DNA from: Merluccius polli
Lineage: Eukaryota > Chordata > Actinopteri > Gadiformes > Merlucciidae
Assembly: GCA_030340625.1 (NCBI GenBank)
Contig: JAOPHQ010005712.1
Span: 57,501-121,500 of the forward strand
DNA: 64,000 bases
Direction: 5' to 3'
Shown: positions 1 through 11,927 of the stretch, in pieces
Numbering within the stretch: position 1 is the stretch's first letter
How the letters are laid out: each line of letters starts with the position of its first letter
Notes under the pieces: model-generated
Databases searched by the model: none
The model's input: only the letters and a program-made list of their open reading frames with translations
What the model was told of the DNA's origin: nothing
Program-made: the position numbers and the translations under genes

Positions 1-209
1 TACTATTCACTTGTTAACAATGGATTCCAAAAAAATCAAATCAAATCAGTTTATTAGTTAGGTTTACATCCAAATCCAAGCTTGGGTCTGACTCATTTGT
101 GATGGTTAAGTGTCAGTAGGTAATGTTTCAATGTTTCACATTCATACCATGATTGACTGGCCAATGGAAGTGCATTACAACGTATGGCTGACATTCACAT
201 CTCATGCAT

Positions 210-299
<90 letters not shown>

Positions 300-1208
300 A
301 TTCAAACACTGATGGCGCAGGTGAGGAGTAATTAGGGTTTGCTGTCTGACTCTTGCTCATGGAGAAAATCTGTAGTGTTTCCTCAACTCTCACACTTAGG
401 TTCTTGAGTAACCACAGCCTGCATTAGGCTGCGATTACTCAGGGACCATCATGCCAACGCCCCATCATTGTTGGGGCATTGGCAGGCAGGGAAACATTTT
501 GTGGTCCAGTTGGCATTATGTCATTCAAATCTTCTTTCTTTTTAGTTATGATGCAGGCATTGGATTTATTATAGCACATGCTCATTCGTATTCATATATA
601 CATATAATATAAAAGATAAACAGCTAAATGTTTTGAACATTACATTGGGAAAAGCATAAGATGAACCTTTATTGCCCTAAGGTGAATTTGTCTTGCCCTT
701 GGAAGCCACATATAAGCACACAAAAAAGAAACAGCACAATAAGCACAAACCTGTGCACATACAGACACAGACAATGATAGACGAAATAACACAGTATAGA
801 AGCATGGTATAACATGTGGCCTAGCTAAAAAACTCAATTTGTATGATCCATACCTTTATATATAAACAAAATTATGTTTTATTGTATTTTTTTATTTAAA
901 CCCATATTACATGTATGCTAGATTGACTGTTCAGAATGAAAAACAAATCAACTGAAACCATCATTAGTTATTACCATAAAGATTTGTACATTTTCAAATT
1001 GAATTATAAAAAATAAAACAAAAAATATATGTATAATATGAATTGAATAGAATAAGACAATGCAGAATACAATGGTACCATGACAATATGTTGATACACA
1101 AGTATTGACAAGTGCACTATTGCACTAACCCTAACCCTAAATGTGTATTAATTGACCTATATTTATACTATACATCTAGTACAAGAACAGATATTCCCAG
1201 TGGCTTAC
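1..1208 (-). other. Intron 1 of gene A (partial), with CA microsatellite
   Basis: This stretch is nearly identical to 8660-9785 and to parts of 42140-51630, which are the same intron in genes B and C. It lies directly downstream (minus strand) of gene A exon 1, so it is intron 1 of a gene whose other exons lie left of the window. It holds a pure CA/TG run at about 211-294, which is much shorter in the sister copies (about 8869-8893 and 42365-42392), and a small palindrome-containing stretch near 400-490. No exon was seen. Confidence 0.75.
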
Positions 1209-1248
1209 CGGTAATGAAGAGCAGAAATATCAAAGAGACGCGCATCAT
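1209..1248 (-). CDS. Gene A: exon 1 (signal peptide) of a Cys-loop receptor
   Basis: On the minus strand an ATG ATG pair begins at 1248 and encodes MMRVSLIFLLFIT plus one base, followed by a GTAAG donor at 1208-1204. It is the same as exon 1 of genes B and C. The 40-nt exon is the start of a hydrophobic signal peptide. The remaining exons lie beyond the left edge, so whether gene A is intact cannot be judged here. Confidence 0.75.
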
Positions 1249-2440
1249 AGTGAAACCTCTGGAGAAACAGATGAAACGGATGGTGGACTCTGTGCCTCTG
1301 CTTCAGTCCCTGTGTTTCAACTGACAAATACTCAACTCAAACACACAGCACTTGGCAGTCTTTCCCCAAATTGGGAGGGACTGTCGTGGATAAACCACAC
1401 TTAACAAAAGAAGAGAGATCGAGAAAGACAAAGTTTCAAGACTTTTATTATCACTTGTAATAATTTACATAGTCGAATCTGATTGGTCAAGTCTTGCCTA
1501 TCGTCGACTGATCGTCGAATTCATGTTTTTTTTTTGTTTTTTTTTGCTCATTGATCCATATTCTCATTTGCGACATTGGCCTCCATTGTTTTCACACCAG
1601 ACAAAAGAGCTGAAACACCCAATTAAACAATTTGTCTTCTTGACTTGGCATAATAATAGGATGTGTCCATCCATTTTCTCACTCGTTATTTGCATTATGG
1701 TGACCTTTTAATGATAACAAATACCGGTATGCCCATTTAGGATATAGAAGGCCATAGCTTACAGTAATAAAGAAACCAGAGCAGGTAATCAACAGGTATA
1801 GGTACAAAACCTTTATTTTGTTTTGCACACGGCAACTTGAAACGATAACGAAAACCACATGGCCACATGTCAAGTGTTGGCATATCAAATTGTCGGCAAA
1901 TCAAACAAACAAAGTGGCATATAAAGAATGACCATAACGAAAGTATAGGTTTAAATAACACACAGGCTAACATATGCCTTGGATTTTTATTTTTCAAAGT
2001 CAAGGTGAATATAAACATTATTCGTTAAACGATTCATTAACATTCACATAAAATGAACGTTGTAATGTTAATGTTATATTTGCCCCCTTTGTGGTTTCCT
2101 CCTACATGCACTAACCAATCACAACAACCTATGCATTGTTTTGCTTATTTGCAGAGGTGGGTAGTAACGAGTTACATTTACTCCGTTACATTTACTCCGT
2201 TACATTTACTTGAGTAAGTTTTTGAAAAAATGATAGGCCTGAGGTGGTGGGGGAGTGCGGTAGTGGGGGGTGAGGGAGTGAGGGGAGCTGAGGTGGGTTG
2301 CTGTGGACGTGTCTATACCTGCTGAATGTAACCGCTGTGAAACAATCAGGAAACAACTTTTTATTTCTGTGATTAACAACAGCTTTATCGAGGTCAGCGC
2401 TTGCTCTCTGTTGTTGTTACTCTATGTCTCTCTACCAAGT

Positions 2441-2532
<92 letters not shown>

Positions 2533-2993
2533 CATCGCCAGCTCCCCACCAGCTGGACATACCACTACACTGCTGCAGCACATGTACTTATGAGATGAAA
2601 TTATCTAACTAAAACTAAACTATTATCAAACTAAATCACTGACTTGAGGTAGTTTCCACATATAACAAATACCAATCTTGAGGAAAGTAACAAATCATAG
2701 AAAACAAATACCTATACCAAATATGAGTCAACATATAGATGTGTGGCAACATGGATGAGCACAATGAAAATCACTTCTACTCCAACAATAAATGACCTAA
2801 TGGATAAATACATTAAAGGTAACTTCTAAAGCATGCACAATTTAAACTAATAAACATTCATTCAACCTAGATAGTTCAGTACAGATGCTGTTTATAGAAA
2901 GTGGGTAAAGCTATAGTATTCATACTTTAACATATAAACTGATATGAGAGAATATATGCCAGCAATATGCAGTCAGAAACATTCTCAAACCCT
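1249..2993. repeat. Duplicated intergenic spacer between genes A and B, with CT microsatellite
   Basis: The spacer between gene A exon 1 and the end of gene B is also present at 9826-11476 and, altered, at 51671-53280. It holds a long TC/CT run (about 2442-2528; only about 30 bp in the 10981 copy) and, near 2153-2230, a stretch with the look of a hAT-type terminus (AGAGGTGGGTAGTAACGAG) that is also at 10708-10785 but missing from the third copy. The upstream promoter of gene A must lie in here, but I see no motif I would call. No gene was seen. Confidence 0.6.
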
Positions 2994-5900
2994 CTACTGA
3001 TTTCTGCATTCTGATATTGGTGTACCGTCATTGTATATAATAACATACCACTTTCTACACATATAGCACACAAAGATAATGACTGCAGATAAATATATAA
3101 TAACGAACACTACGTGGATTTTTTTGGCGAATTTGGTCCAGTAGCCGGGCTTCCCTCCTACATCCTGGCCGGTTTCCAACCGAGTTTCCAAAGTCCTCTT
3201 CACCTCCCTCAACACCCCCAGGATCACCACAAGTAGGCCTACATGTGGCTTGTCTGGCTCACCCTATGGGTGAGAGGGAAAAAAAACAATCACAAGATTT
3301 TCTCCAAGGGTTAGAAGGGTTAGACATTTTGACATTTGCTGTTGTTCAATGTCTAAACTTTTATGTTCATATGGTTTCCACCTCTTCAACCACAGGAAGC
3401 ATCTGAGTCGTTGTGGCAAAAGATTCATCACAAATGTACCAGCTCTTATCTGAAATGAAGAGGTTTTGAAGAAGAAGACAAACAACGCATTATTAAAATG
3501 CTCAAATTGGAAGAGCACATCTTTTAAATGCTTGTTCATTCCAAGCCTGTCGCTAAGCATTTTTAAAAATATTTTAAGTCAACTAAATTTTAAAGATGCT
3601 GTAGTGGCTAAGTTTCACACGCCTACTGACTTATTTGAGTGTAAATTGTTAGAACTGGCCTAGCCATCCGCCGGCTATTGGCTAGTGGGTGAAATGCACT
3701 GTGAGAATGTGTTTTGAGTTGACTGCGCCTGCCTCTGTATGAATTTGGATTGTAGACAACTCTCGGCTCATTTCTAACTTTTAACTCTTTCGGTGTTCAG
3801 GGAGTCCATCTTGTCTGTCAATCACAGTTGCCCAGTGTTGGGAACGTTACTTTAAAAAAGTAACTAGTTATAGTTACTAACTAGGCTACTTGTTCCAAAA
3901 AGTAACTGAGTTAGTAACTGAATTACTTTATAATAAAAGTAACTAGTTACCAGGAAAAGTAACTATCTGCGTAACTGTAAAAAAAAAAAAAAAAAAGTTG
4001 CTATATGTCAAAGAATTTGGATTTTTCTGAGCAGTTTTCACAACGGACTCGCCGTCTGTGCTTCTTCTTCGAATCTGTTTGGTGTGTGTGTGGTGCGCGT
4101 GGCCTGGCTTGTGTGTAAAAACACTCGCTCTGATTGGCTACCATGAAACATGACTCTTGCCTTAGCCAATCTTATATGGTCTGGGTGAATGCTCGATTCT
4201 GATTGGCTAGAGGGTGTACGTTAAAAAGTGTTAATTTACACCAAAGCTTTATTCGTTTGGTTCACGTGACGTCACTGTAGCTTTGCGCCGCCAAGCGTAA
4301 CAGTGACCGCCCCCTTTTTAACAGCTCCGGTGCCGGAAGTAAATTTCCCATGCATTTATCTCGTCCACTTTTCGTAGAATCCTTATAAAAAGAGTATTAA
4401 GCCTTTAACCAAGCCGATCGTTCGTTATGGTAGTCGTGACCATATTATGTTTGATTCGGGATGAGTAGTTCCTCACTCGGTCAACAAAATAATATACACA
4501 GTCTTGTACCTTTGCCTTTTCTTCCGTTTTCCAAATTCTTTTTATGCCCGAATCAAACATAATATGGTCACGACTACCATAACGAACGATCGGCTTGGTT
4601 AAAGGCTTAATACTCTTTTTATAAGGATTCTACGAAAAGTGGACGAGATAAATGCATGGGAAATTTACTTCCGGCACCGGAGCTGTTAAAAAGGGGGCGG
4701 TCACTGTTACGCTCTATTGACGACCGATTTTGACGTTCGATCCCACTGACCCATTCAAATTAGTGGTAAACTGGGTCAGCAACCGACAACAACCACAGAT
4801 CAAATAAATCGAAACCAACAGTCATGCAGTGGGCTGTAATAACAGCCGGAAGAGGAACCCCGGCATGATATTTTATTCTCTACCAAGAGAAAAAGAAAGA
4901 AGAGATAAGTGGTTAGCTGCAATCCGACGGGATCTTTGGACGCCTACATCAAACACCTTATTGTGTTCGGAGCACTTTCTATCAGGTAAGCCTTCCCCCA
5001 CAACTTGGCAGCTAGGGCTAAAACGAGCTATACTATTATGTATGGAGAACCAGGAGATTACTTACAAAACTTGATTGACAATATTGATCAGTCAAGTTCA
5101 TGAGTTTAAGTAGTAAACATGTCTTTCAGCCCCTCGCGCTTATTTGTCTGTGTTGTATTAGCTATTATTTATTTTATTATTTATTTATTTATTATTACCC
5201 ATCCAGCCACAGAATATTGGTAGGCATCTGTGCTTTTGTAAGCCTTTAAACTAGCTCCACTGTACGGGGAGGGGTTGTGAACAAGATAAATATATATATA
5301 TCATGGAACGTCAATTTAGGCAAACATGGGGTAGACAAAAGCGGATTAAAGAAAATAGGGGGTAAAAGATAGGGATCAAACCTAAAGTTGCGATTTTTTC
5401 CTGATATCTTTTTCTCTCGTCGTCATTTAGATGCGCAGTGTTGGCAGCCATACTGTGCGAGATCGGTCGTGCAAAAGGCGGCGGTCTTAAGAACGTGACG
5501 TAGGTGAACCAAACAAATAATCTTTGATTTATACCTAGGAAAGACGTTCGGGTCAAATTGCCCGATGACAGTTGCTGTTGATGAATAAACTGTGAAATAA
5601 CGTTGAGTCTCCGTTGCCATGGTTACCATCTAGCGTTTAAATAGTCCGCTCGACTTGTAACAATAAAAAAACTCTAACTCTAAAACACATTAAAGTATTA
5701 TTAATTGATTAGATGTTTATTTCTTTCGTCACTTACGAAAGTGACTTAGGAAAGCAACAGTTTTTCTCCGCTTTGCGTCGGACGGTTCACGCCTCCGTGT
5801 CATCCATTCATTTCTGTTAATGGACACCTCGTCGGGCATTATCCCATAATTGCGTATCTCGTTGTTAACCCACCCGGTCTCCTCACTAGCAGTTTGTGTA

Positions 5901-8233
5901 TGGAGCCAGGGGTGCGTTCGGATTACGCAGTTTATTCAGTCAATTCATAGTAACGCACCGCATTTAACGTTCAGTAATGATAACGGCGTTGTAACGACGG
6001 AAACAGTAATTAGTTAGATTACCCCGTTACTGAAAAAATAACGGCGTTACATATCGGCGTTATTCCAAACACTGCAGTTGCCTGAAATGCCACACTTCTC
6101 AATGGCAGACAAGCGGGAAAGAGAAGGCAAAGGGGGAGGGGAGGTTTTTTCGGTTTTTCAGTTTCAAAATTATGCTTTTTTTCAGCTCTCTCTCTTTACA
6201 ATTGTCAAATCTTACCTACAGCAACTGAATTGAATTGCTAATATTTGAACCTCTTATGTATATCTGAGCCTGCAAGATGTTTTTATTATAATTTGTATAT
6301 ATATCTTACTGAGCCTACAAGATATATATTTGTTGTTTTAACCTTAAGTAAGACTAACCTTTATTGCCCTTGTGGGCGGTGGGCAGATCTTTGTTACGGT
6401 CAAAGTCCTTGGCCGTACGGCAGTCTGTCTCCTCGTTCTCCTGGGAACGAGAGTCCTTCTCCATCAGGTGCATCACGAGAATGGTCTCCAAGAGACTCAA
6501 CAGCATCAGGGCAAATATCGTTGTGCAGTAGGTCGCTGTCAAAACAAAAGAGGAACCACTGATATGACAGTCGCATATGAGTATCATTTCACAATCAATG
6601 TCTGTAGTATGTTCTATGAGTTACGTGTCAATTGCAAAGGTGAAGTTGGCTCCAGCGTGTTCACCTATGAGTGGGATCTTATTGGACGTTGAGGGCAGTA
6701 TGTCATTGAGAATGAGCTGTAGCACCGTCACAGAGAGCATCACAGTAACCTTAAAGCTTAGCTTCTCTCCGCCGTTCTCAGAGATGAACAGAGAGGCCAC
6801 GTCCAGGCACATGAAGAACCAAATGGGCAACAGGAAGTTGACGATGTAGAGGACAGGCCTTCTCCTCATCGTGATCTTGGGGAAAAGGCATTCAAACACA
6901 GGGGAACCTATGAAGTCCATCACATATGATAACATGCATCGAATGCGGGGGTAAGGGTTAGGGTTAGAACGTATAAACATACAGTGAATACAATGACATC
7001 TGGAACATCTTCACTGTTGGAGTTGGTGACCTTCACGTTGCAGAATTCCCACTCGTCCTGCGTCTGCAACACCTCGCGTGTCCACAGTGTGGCTAGTTTA
7101 GAGGTGTCCGCGGGAATAAGTTTTAACTCCTTGCCTGAGATGGAATTAAAAGACAGGGAAAAGTCTGACCATTAAACAGCTGAGAATGAATTGACCATAA
7201 CCATAACCTTAGCATGAGCATAACCATACAGTGTGTAGTTTGACTTCAAGCTGAAAAGGTACTGGGTTCCATCCCCACAACCTACCTGACCTCATTCTTG
7301 AGCATAGAATACCTGACCTCTACCTGTTTCCTAATGACCTCACGTTTGGATAAAAGCATCTCCTTAATGTAGTGTATAGTATACAACATGCACTACACAG
7401 CACACACATACAATACAACATGCACTACAACTACAGTACAGGTAGGTATATATACGGCATCATAAACCCCACAAAACACCCACCAGTGTTGGTGATGGAG
7501 TTGAAACTGAGATTGCATCTCTGCGTGTCGAAGGGGAAGCTGTAGATGTTCATCATGCAGGTGGTGACCACCACCATGCCCTTATTTTGATGAACCGTCC
7601 CATTAGAGTACAGGGTCAAATAGGGGGTGGGAGGGGCCTTATCCAGGTCAGTCCTGGAAAGGGAGAAAGCAATAAGTATTTTTGTTTGAATTACACGGAT
7701 ATCACATTCAGTGCTGAGTACATTAGTAATTCAGCAACTCAAGCCATGTCTACAACTATAATAATTACAATCTTCTTACACTACCATGGTTGGCCCCAGT
7801 GGAAATCAATCCCTTGCCATGGCGGTGTTAATTCTAAGCTTTGCCAAGTGGGGTACACAGGACCACTGCTGAGTAATAATGGGGGTAGGACTGCACCACT
7901 CACATTTCCTTAATTATTATATCTGGCTTCCATATAAGCTCATCTGGAACGGAAGGGATGGTGGTAATGTTACAGAAGTCTTTGGGATCCCAGGAGAGCA
8001 GATCACTGTGCCAAAGCTAGAGAAAGAAAGTGAAGCTATCAGTTCAATACAATTGTTTATTGTCATGTTAATGTAATGTAATTTGTATTTTATTTAAAAT
8101 CATCATTAAAATCCTCTAGCCTGCTGAGAGAGCTCACCATTGAAGTCAAGATATAAGCAAAAAACTGCTGCTCTTTTTCAACCTGAAGGTAAACAAATAT
8201 TAGTGTGTGTATACATACCGGTATGTATGTATG

Positions 8234-8303
<70 letters not shown>

Positions 8304-9825
8304 ATGTCTTTTTTATATTACAATATAAAAAAAGACATTGTCATACACACACACGCATGCACACACACACACCATATCCAGAATGGCGTAGAAGGCAACC
8401 TCGAGGTATACGTCGGTGGGTTTTGTGTGGTCCAGGACTGGGCGCGTCAGTTTGTGTATCTCGTTGTCTTTGCTGACGTTCAGGTGTTGTAGAACATCAT
8501 AGTAGCTGCACACCTTCTGGCTTGACGCCTCATCTAGAGGCAAGGCCTCTGGAGCCAATAGCAAAACAACTGTTATGACAGTGGCACAGGCAGAACGCTT
8601 AAGTACACCATGAAATGACCATATTCATTCACTTGTTTTCCAGCTAATTTCTACAGTCATACTATTCACTTGTTAACAATGGATTCCAAAAAAATCAAAT
8701 CAAATCAGTTTATTAGTTAGGTTTACATCCAAATCCAAGCTTGGGTCTGACTCATTTGTGATGGTTAAGTGTCAGTAAGTAATGTTTCAATGTTTCACAT
8801 TCATACCATGATTGACTGGCCAATGGAAGTGCATTACAACGTATGGCTGACATTCACATCTCATGCATACACACACACACACACACACACACATTCAAAC
8901 ACTGATGGCGCAGGTGAGGAGTAATTAGGGTTTGCTGTCTTGCTCATGGAGAAAATCTGAAGTGTTTCCTGAACTCTCACACTTAGGTTCTTGAGTAACC
9001 ACAGCCTGCATTAGGCTGCGGTTACTCAGGGACCATCATGCCAACGCCCCATCATTGTTGGGGCATTGGCAGGCAGGAAAACATTTTGTGGTCCAGTTGG
9101 CATTATGTCATTCAAATCTTCTTTCTTTTTAGTTATGATGCAGGCATTGGATTTGTTATAGCACATGCTCATTCGTATTCATATATACATATAATATAAA
9201 AGATAAACAGCTAAATGTTTTGAACATTACATTGGGAAAAGCATAAGATAAACCTTTATTGCCCCAAGGTGAATTTGTCTTGCCCTTCGGAGCCACATAA
9301 GCACACAAAAAAGAAACAGCACAATAAGCACAAACCTGTGCACATACAGACACAGACAATGATAGACGAAATAACACAGTATAGAAGCATGGTATAATGT
9401 GGCCTAGCTAAAAAACTCAATTTGTATGATCCATACATTTATATATAAACAAAATTATGTTTTATTGTATTTCTTTATTTAAACCCATATTACATGTATG
9501 CTAGATTGACTGTTCAGAATGAAATACAAATCAACTGAAACCATCATTAGTTATTACCATAAAGATTTGTACATTTTCAAATTGAATTATAAAAAATAAA
9601 ACAAAAAATATATGTATAATATGAATTGAATAGAATAAGACAATGCAGAATACAATGGTACTATGACAATATGTACAAGTATTGACAATTGCACTATTGC
9701 ACTAACCCTAACCCTAAATGTGTATTAATTGACCTATATTTATACTATACATCTAGTACAAGAACAGATATTCCCAGTGGCTTACCGGTAATGAAGAGCA
9801 GAAATATCAAAGAGACGCGCATCAT
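2994..9825 (-). CDS. Gene B: 5-HT3-receptor-like Cys-loop ion channel, nine exons, 449 aa
   Basis: Exons on the minus strand are 9825-9786, 8569-8373, 8182-8138, 8016-7904, 7653-7484, 7134-6983, 6875-6665, 6535-6359 and 3238-2994. Each has GT donors and AG acceptors, phases agree throughout, and the total is 1350 nt including the stop. The protein has a signal peptide (about 1-24), an extracellular domain with the canonical Cys-loop (C164 to C178, 13 residues between, PFDTQRC), M1 after RRRP246, M2 at about 279-299 preceded by GGEK, M3 starting at residue 310 and M4 at about 420-440. This is a pentameric ligand-gated channel subunit of the plasma membrane; the glutamate before M2 is the usual sign of cation selectivity. 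The family is closest to teleost '5-HT3A-like' proteins. However, aromatic-box positions known in 5-HT3A are replaced (see findings), so serotonin is doubtful as ligand. Intron 8 is inflated by a hAT insertion. The near-identical exons in gene C show recent duplication. Confidence 0.88.
4294..4713. repeat. Inverted repeat with 167-bp arms
   Basis: Arms 4294-4460 and 4547-4713 are reverse complements along essentially their whole length and flank an 86-bp spacer. The left arm starts AGCGTAACAGTGACCGCCCC and the right arm ends with its complement GGGGCGGTCACTGTTACGCT. The arms could fold into a long snapback hairpin. The structure lies just upstream of the THAP-like exon inside the hAT element, so it may be a duplicated promoter or leader region of that gene, or the ends of a nested element. 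Confidence 0.9.
4805..4985 (+). pseudogene. THAP-domain first exon fragment
   Basis: The open frame through 4829 reads AVGCNNSRKRNPG...FYSLP...RRDKWLAAIRRDLW...LLCSEHFLSG and stops at a GTAAG donor at 4986. This matches the N-terminal half of a THAP zinc finger: the GC-N-S core, the FYSLP/F-P segment, the W, and the C-SEHF motif. The first THAP cysteine and a clean start codon are missing in this frame (the codons before are AGT CAT GCA), so this is probably a decayed exon. THAP domains occur in host DNA-binding proteins and in P and Kolobok transposases; which source applies cannot be told. Confidence 0.5.
5382..5451 (-). other. Exon-like segment with start codon and splice donor
   Basis: An ATG at 5451 on the minus strand opens 23 codons (MAANTAHLNDDERKRYQEKI...) and ends at a GTTTGA donor after 5382. 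The ERKRYQEKI style resembles the first exon of transposon-linked fish proteins that precede a YqaJ-type nuclease domain, but this is from memory of sequence style only. It points toward the THAP exon and lies within the same hAT element. Confidence 0.3.
8236..8299. repeat. TA microsatellite in intron 2 of gene B
   Basis: An uninterrupted AT/TA run lies between exons 2 and 3 of gene B, next to short CA runs at 8343-8373. The CA run abuts the exon 2 donor, so the donor GT at 8372-8371 is itself the first unit of a GT repeat. Confidence 0.9.
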
Positions 9826-10974
9826 AGTGAAACCTCTGGAGAAACAGATGAAACGGATGGTGGACTCTGTGCCTCTGCTTCAGTCCCTGTGTTTCAACTG
9901 ACAAATACTCAACTCAAACACACAGCACTTGGCAGTCTTTCCCCCAATTGGGAGGGACTGTCGTGGATAAACCACACTTTAACAAAAGAAGAGAGATCGA
10001 GAAAGACACATTTTCAAGACTTTTATTATCACTTGTAATAATTTAGTCGAATCTGATTGGTCAAGTCTTGCCTATCATCGACTGATCGTCAAATCATGTT
10101 TTTTTTGCTCATTGATCCATATTCTCATTTGCGACATTGGCCTCCGTTATTTCCACACCAGACAAAAGAGCTGAAACACCCAACTAAACAATTTGTCTTC
10201 TTGACTTGGCATAATAATAGGATGTGTCCATCCATTTTCTCACTCATTATTTGCATTATGGTGACCTTTTAATGATAATAAATATGCCCATTTAGGATAT
10301 AGAAGGCCATAGCTTACAGTAATAAAGAATCCAGAGCAGGTAATCAACAGGTATAGGTACAAAACCTTTATTTTGTTTTGCATACGGCAACTTGAAACGA
10401 TAACGAAAACCACATGGCCACATGTCAAGTGTCGGCATATCAAATTGTCGGCAAATCAAACAAACAAAGTGGCATATAAAGAATGACCATAACAAAAGTA
10501 TAGGTTTAAATAACACACGGGCTAACATATGCCTTGGATTTTTATTTTTCAAAGTCAAGGTGAATATAAACATTATTCGTTAAACGATTCATTAACATTC
10601 ACATAAAATGAACATTTTAATGTTCATGTTATATTTGCCCCCTTTGTGGTTTCCTCCTACATGCACTAACCAATCACAACAACCTATGCATTGTTTTGCT
10701 TATTTGCAGAGGTGGGTAGTAACGAGTTACATTTACTCCGTTACATTTACTCTGTTACATTTACTTGAGTAAGTTTTTGAAAAAATGATAGGCCTGAGGT
10801 GGTGGGGGAGTGCGGTAGTGGGGGGTGAGGGAGTGAGGTGAGCTGAGGTGGGTTGCTGTGGACGTGTCTATACCTGCTGAATATAACCGCTGTGAAACAA
10901 TCAGGAAACAACTTTTTATTTCTGTGATTAACAACAGCTTTATCGAGGTCAGCGCTTGCTCTCTGTTGTTGTTA

Positions 10975-11013
<39 letters not shown>

Positions 11014-11476
11014 CATCGCCAGCTCCCCACCAGCTGGACATACCACTACACTGCTGCAGTACATGTACTTATGAGATGAAATTACCTAACTAAAACTAAA
11101 CTATTATCAAACTAAATCACTGACTTGAGGTAGTTTCCACATATAACAAATACCAATCTTGAGTAAAGTAACAAATCATAGAAAACAAATACCTATACCA
11201 AATATGAGTCAACATATAGATGTGTGGCAACATGGATGAGCACAATGAAAATCACTTCTACTCCAACAATAAATGACCTAATGGATAAATACATTAAAGG
11301 TAACTTCTAAAGCATGCACAATTTAAACTAATAAACATTCATTCAACCTAGATAGTTCAGTACAGATGCTGTTTATAGAAAGTGGGTAAAGCTATAGTAT
11401 TCATATTTTAACATATAAACTGATATGAGAGAGAATATATGCCAGCAATATGCAGTCAGAAACATTCTCAAACCCT
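9826..11476. repeat. Duplicated intergenic spacer between genes B and C
   Basis: This is the second copy of the spacer at 1249-2993, collinear over its length and differing mainly in microsatellite size (CT run about 10978-11008). It contains the 5' flank and presumably the promoter of gene B. No coding sequence was seen. Confidence 0.65.
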
Positions 11477-11927
11477 CTACTGATTTCTGCATTCTGATAT
11501 TGGTGTACCGTCATTGTATATAATAACATACCACTTTCTACACATATAGCACACAAAGATAATGACTGCAGATAAATATATAATAACGAACACTACATGG
11601 ATTTTTTTGGCGAATTTGGTCCAGTAGCCAGGCTTCCCTCCTACATCCTGGCCGGTTTCCAACCGAGTTTCCAAAGTCCTCTTCACCTCCCTCAACACCC
11701 CCAGGATCACCACAAGTAGGCCTACATGTGGCTTGTCTGGCTCACCCTATGGGTGAGAGAAAAAAAAACAATCACAAGATTTTCTCCAAGGGTTAGAAGG
11801 GTTAGACATTTTGACATTTGCTGTTGTTCAATGTCTAAACTTTTATGTTCATATGGTTTCCACCTCTTCAACCACAGGAAGCATCTGAGTCGTTGTGGCA
11901 AAAGATTCATCACAAATGTACCAGCTC

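Larger units (their letters stand above)
3833..6074. mobile_element. hAT-type element in intron 8 of gene B
   Basis: The 2242-bp element begins CAGTGTTGGGAACG and ends CCAAACACTG, and is flanked by the 8-bp duplication CAGTTGCC (3825-3832 and 6075-6082). The homologous intron of gene C (about 13513-13520) has one uninterrupted CAGTTGCC, which is the empty site. Terminal sequences are rich in AGTAACT-type repeats. No hAT transposase is encoded, so it is non-autonomous; it carries a large inverted repeat, a THAP-type exon and a second exon-like segment. Confidence 0.85.

Noticed and set aside
202..393. Open frame made of Cys-Val repeats
   Set aside because: It is a translation of the CA/TG microsatellite; the same holds for frames over 2303-2612, 8140-8476, 16796-17035 and 34982-35348.
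1125..1141. Telomere-like CCCTAACCCTAA (also at 9707, 51547; GGGTTAGGGTTAG at 6955 and 14377)
   Set aside because: Only two units each and inherited with the gene duplication; not an interstitial telomere array.
3264..3560. 98-codon minus-strand frame upstream of gene B exon 9
   Set aside because: It lies in intron 8, is interrupted in gene C by the hAT insertion, and has no family resemblance.
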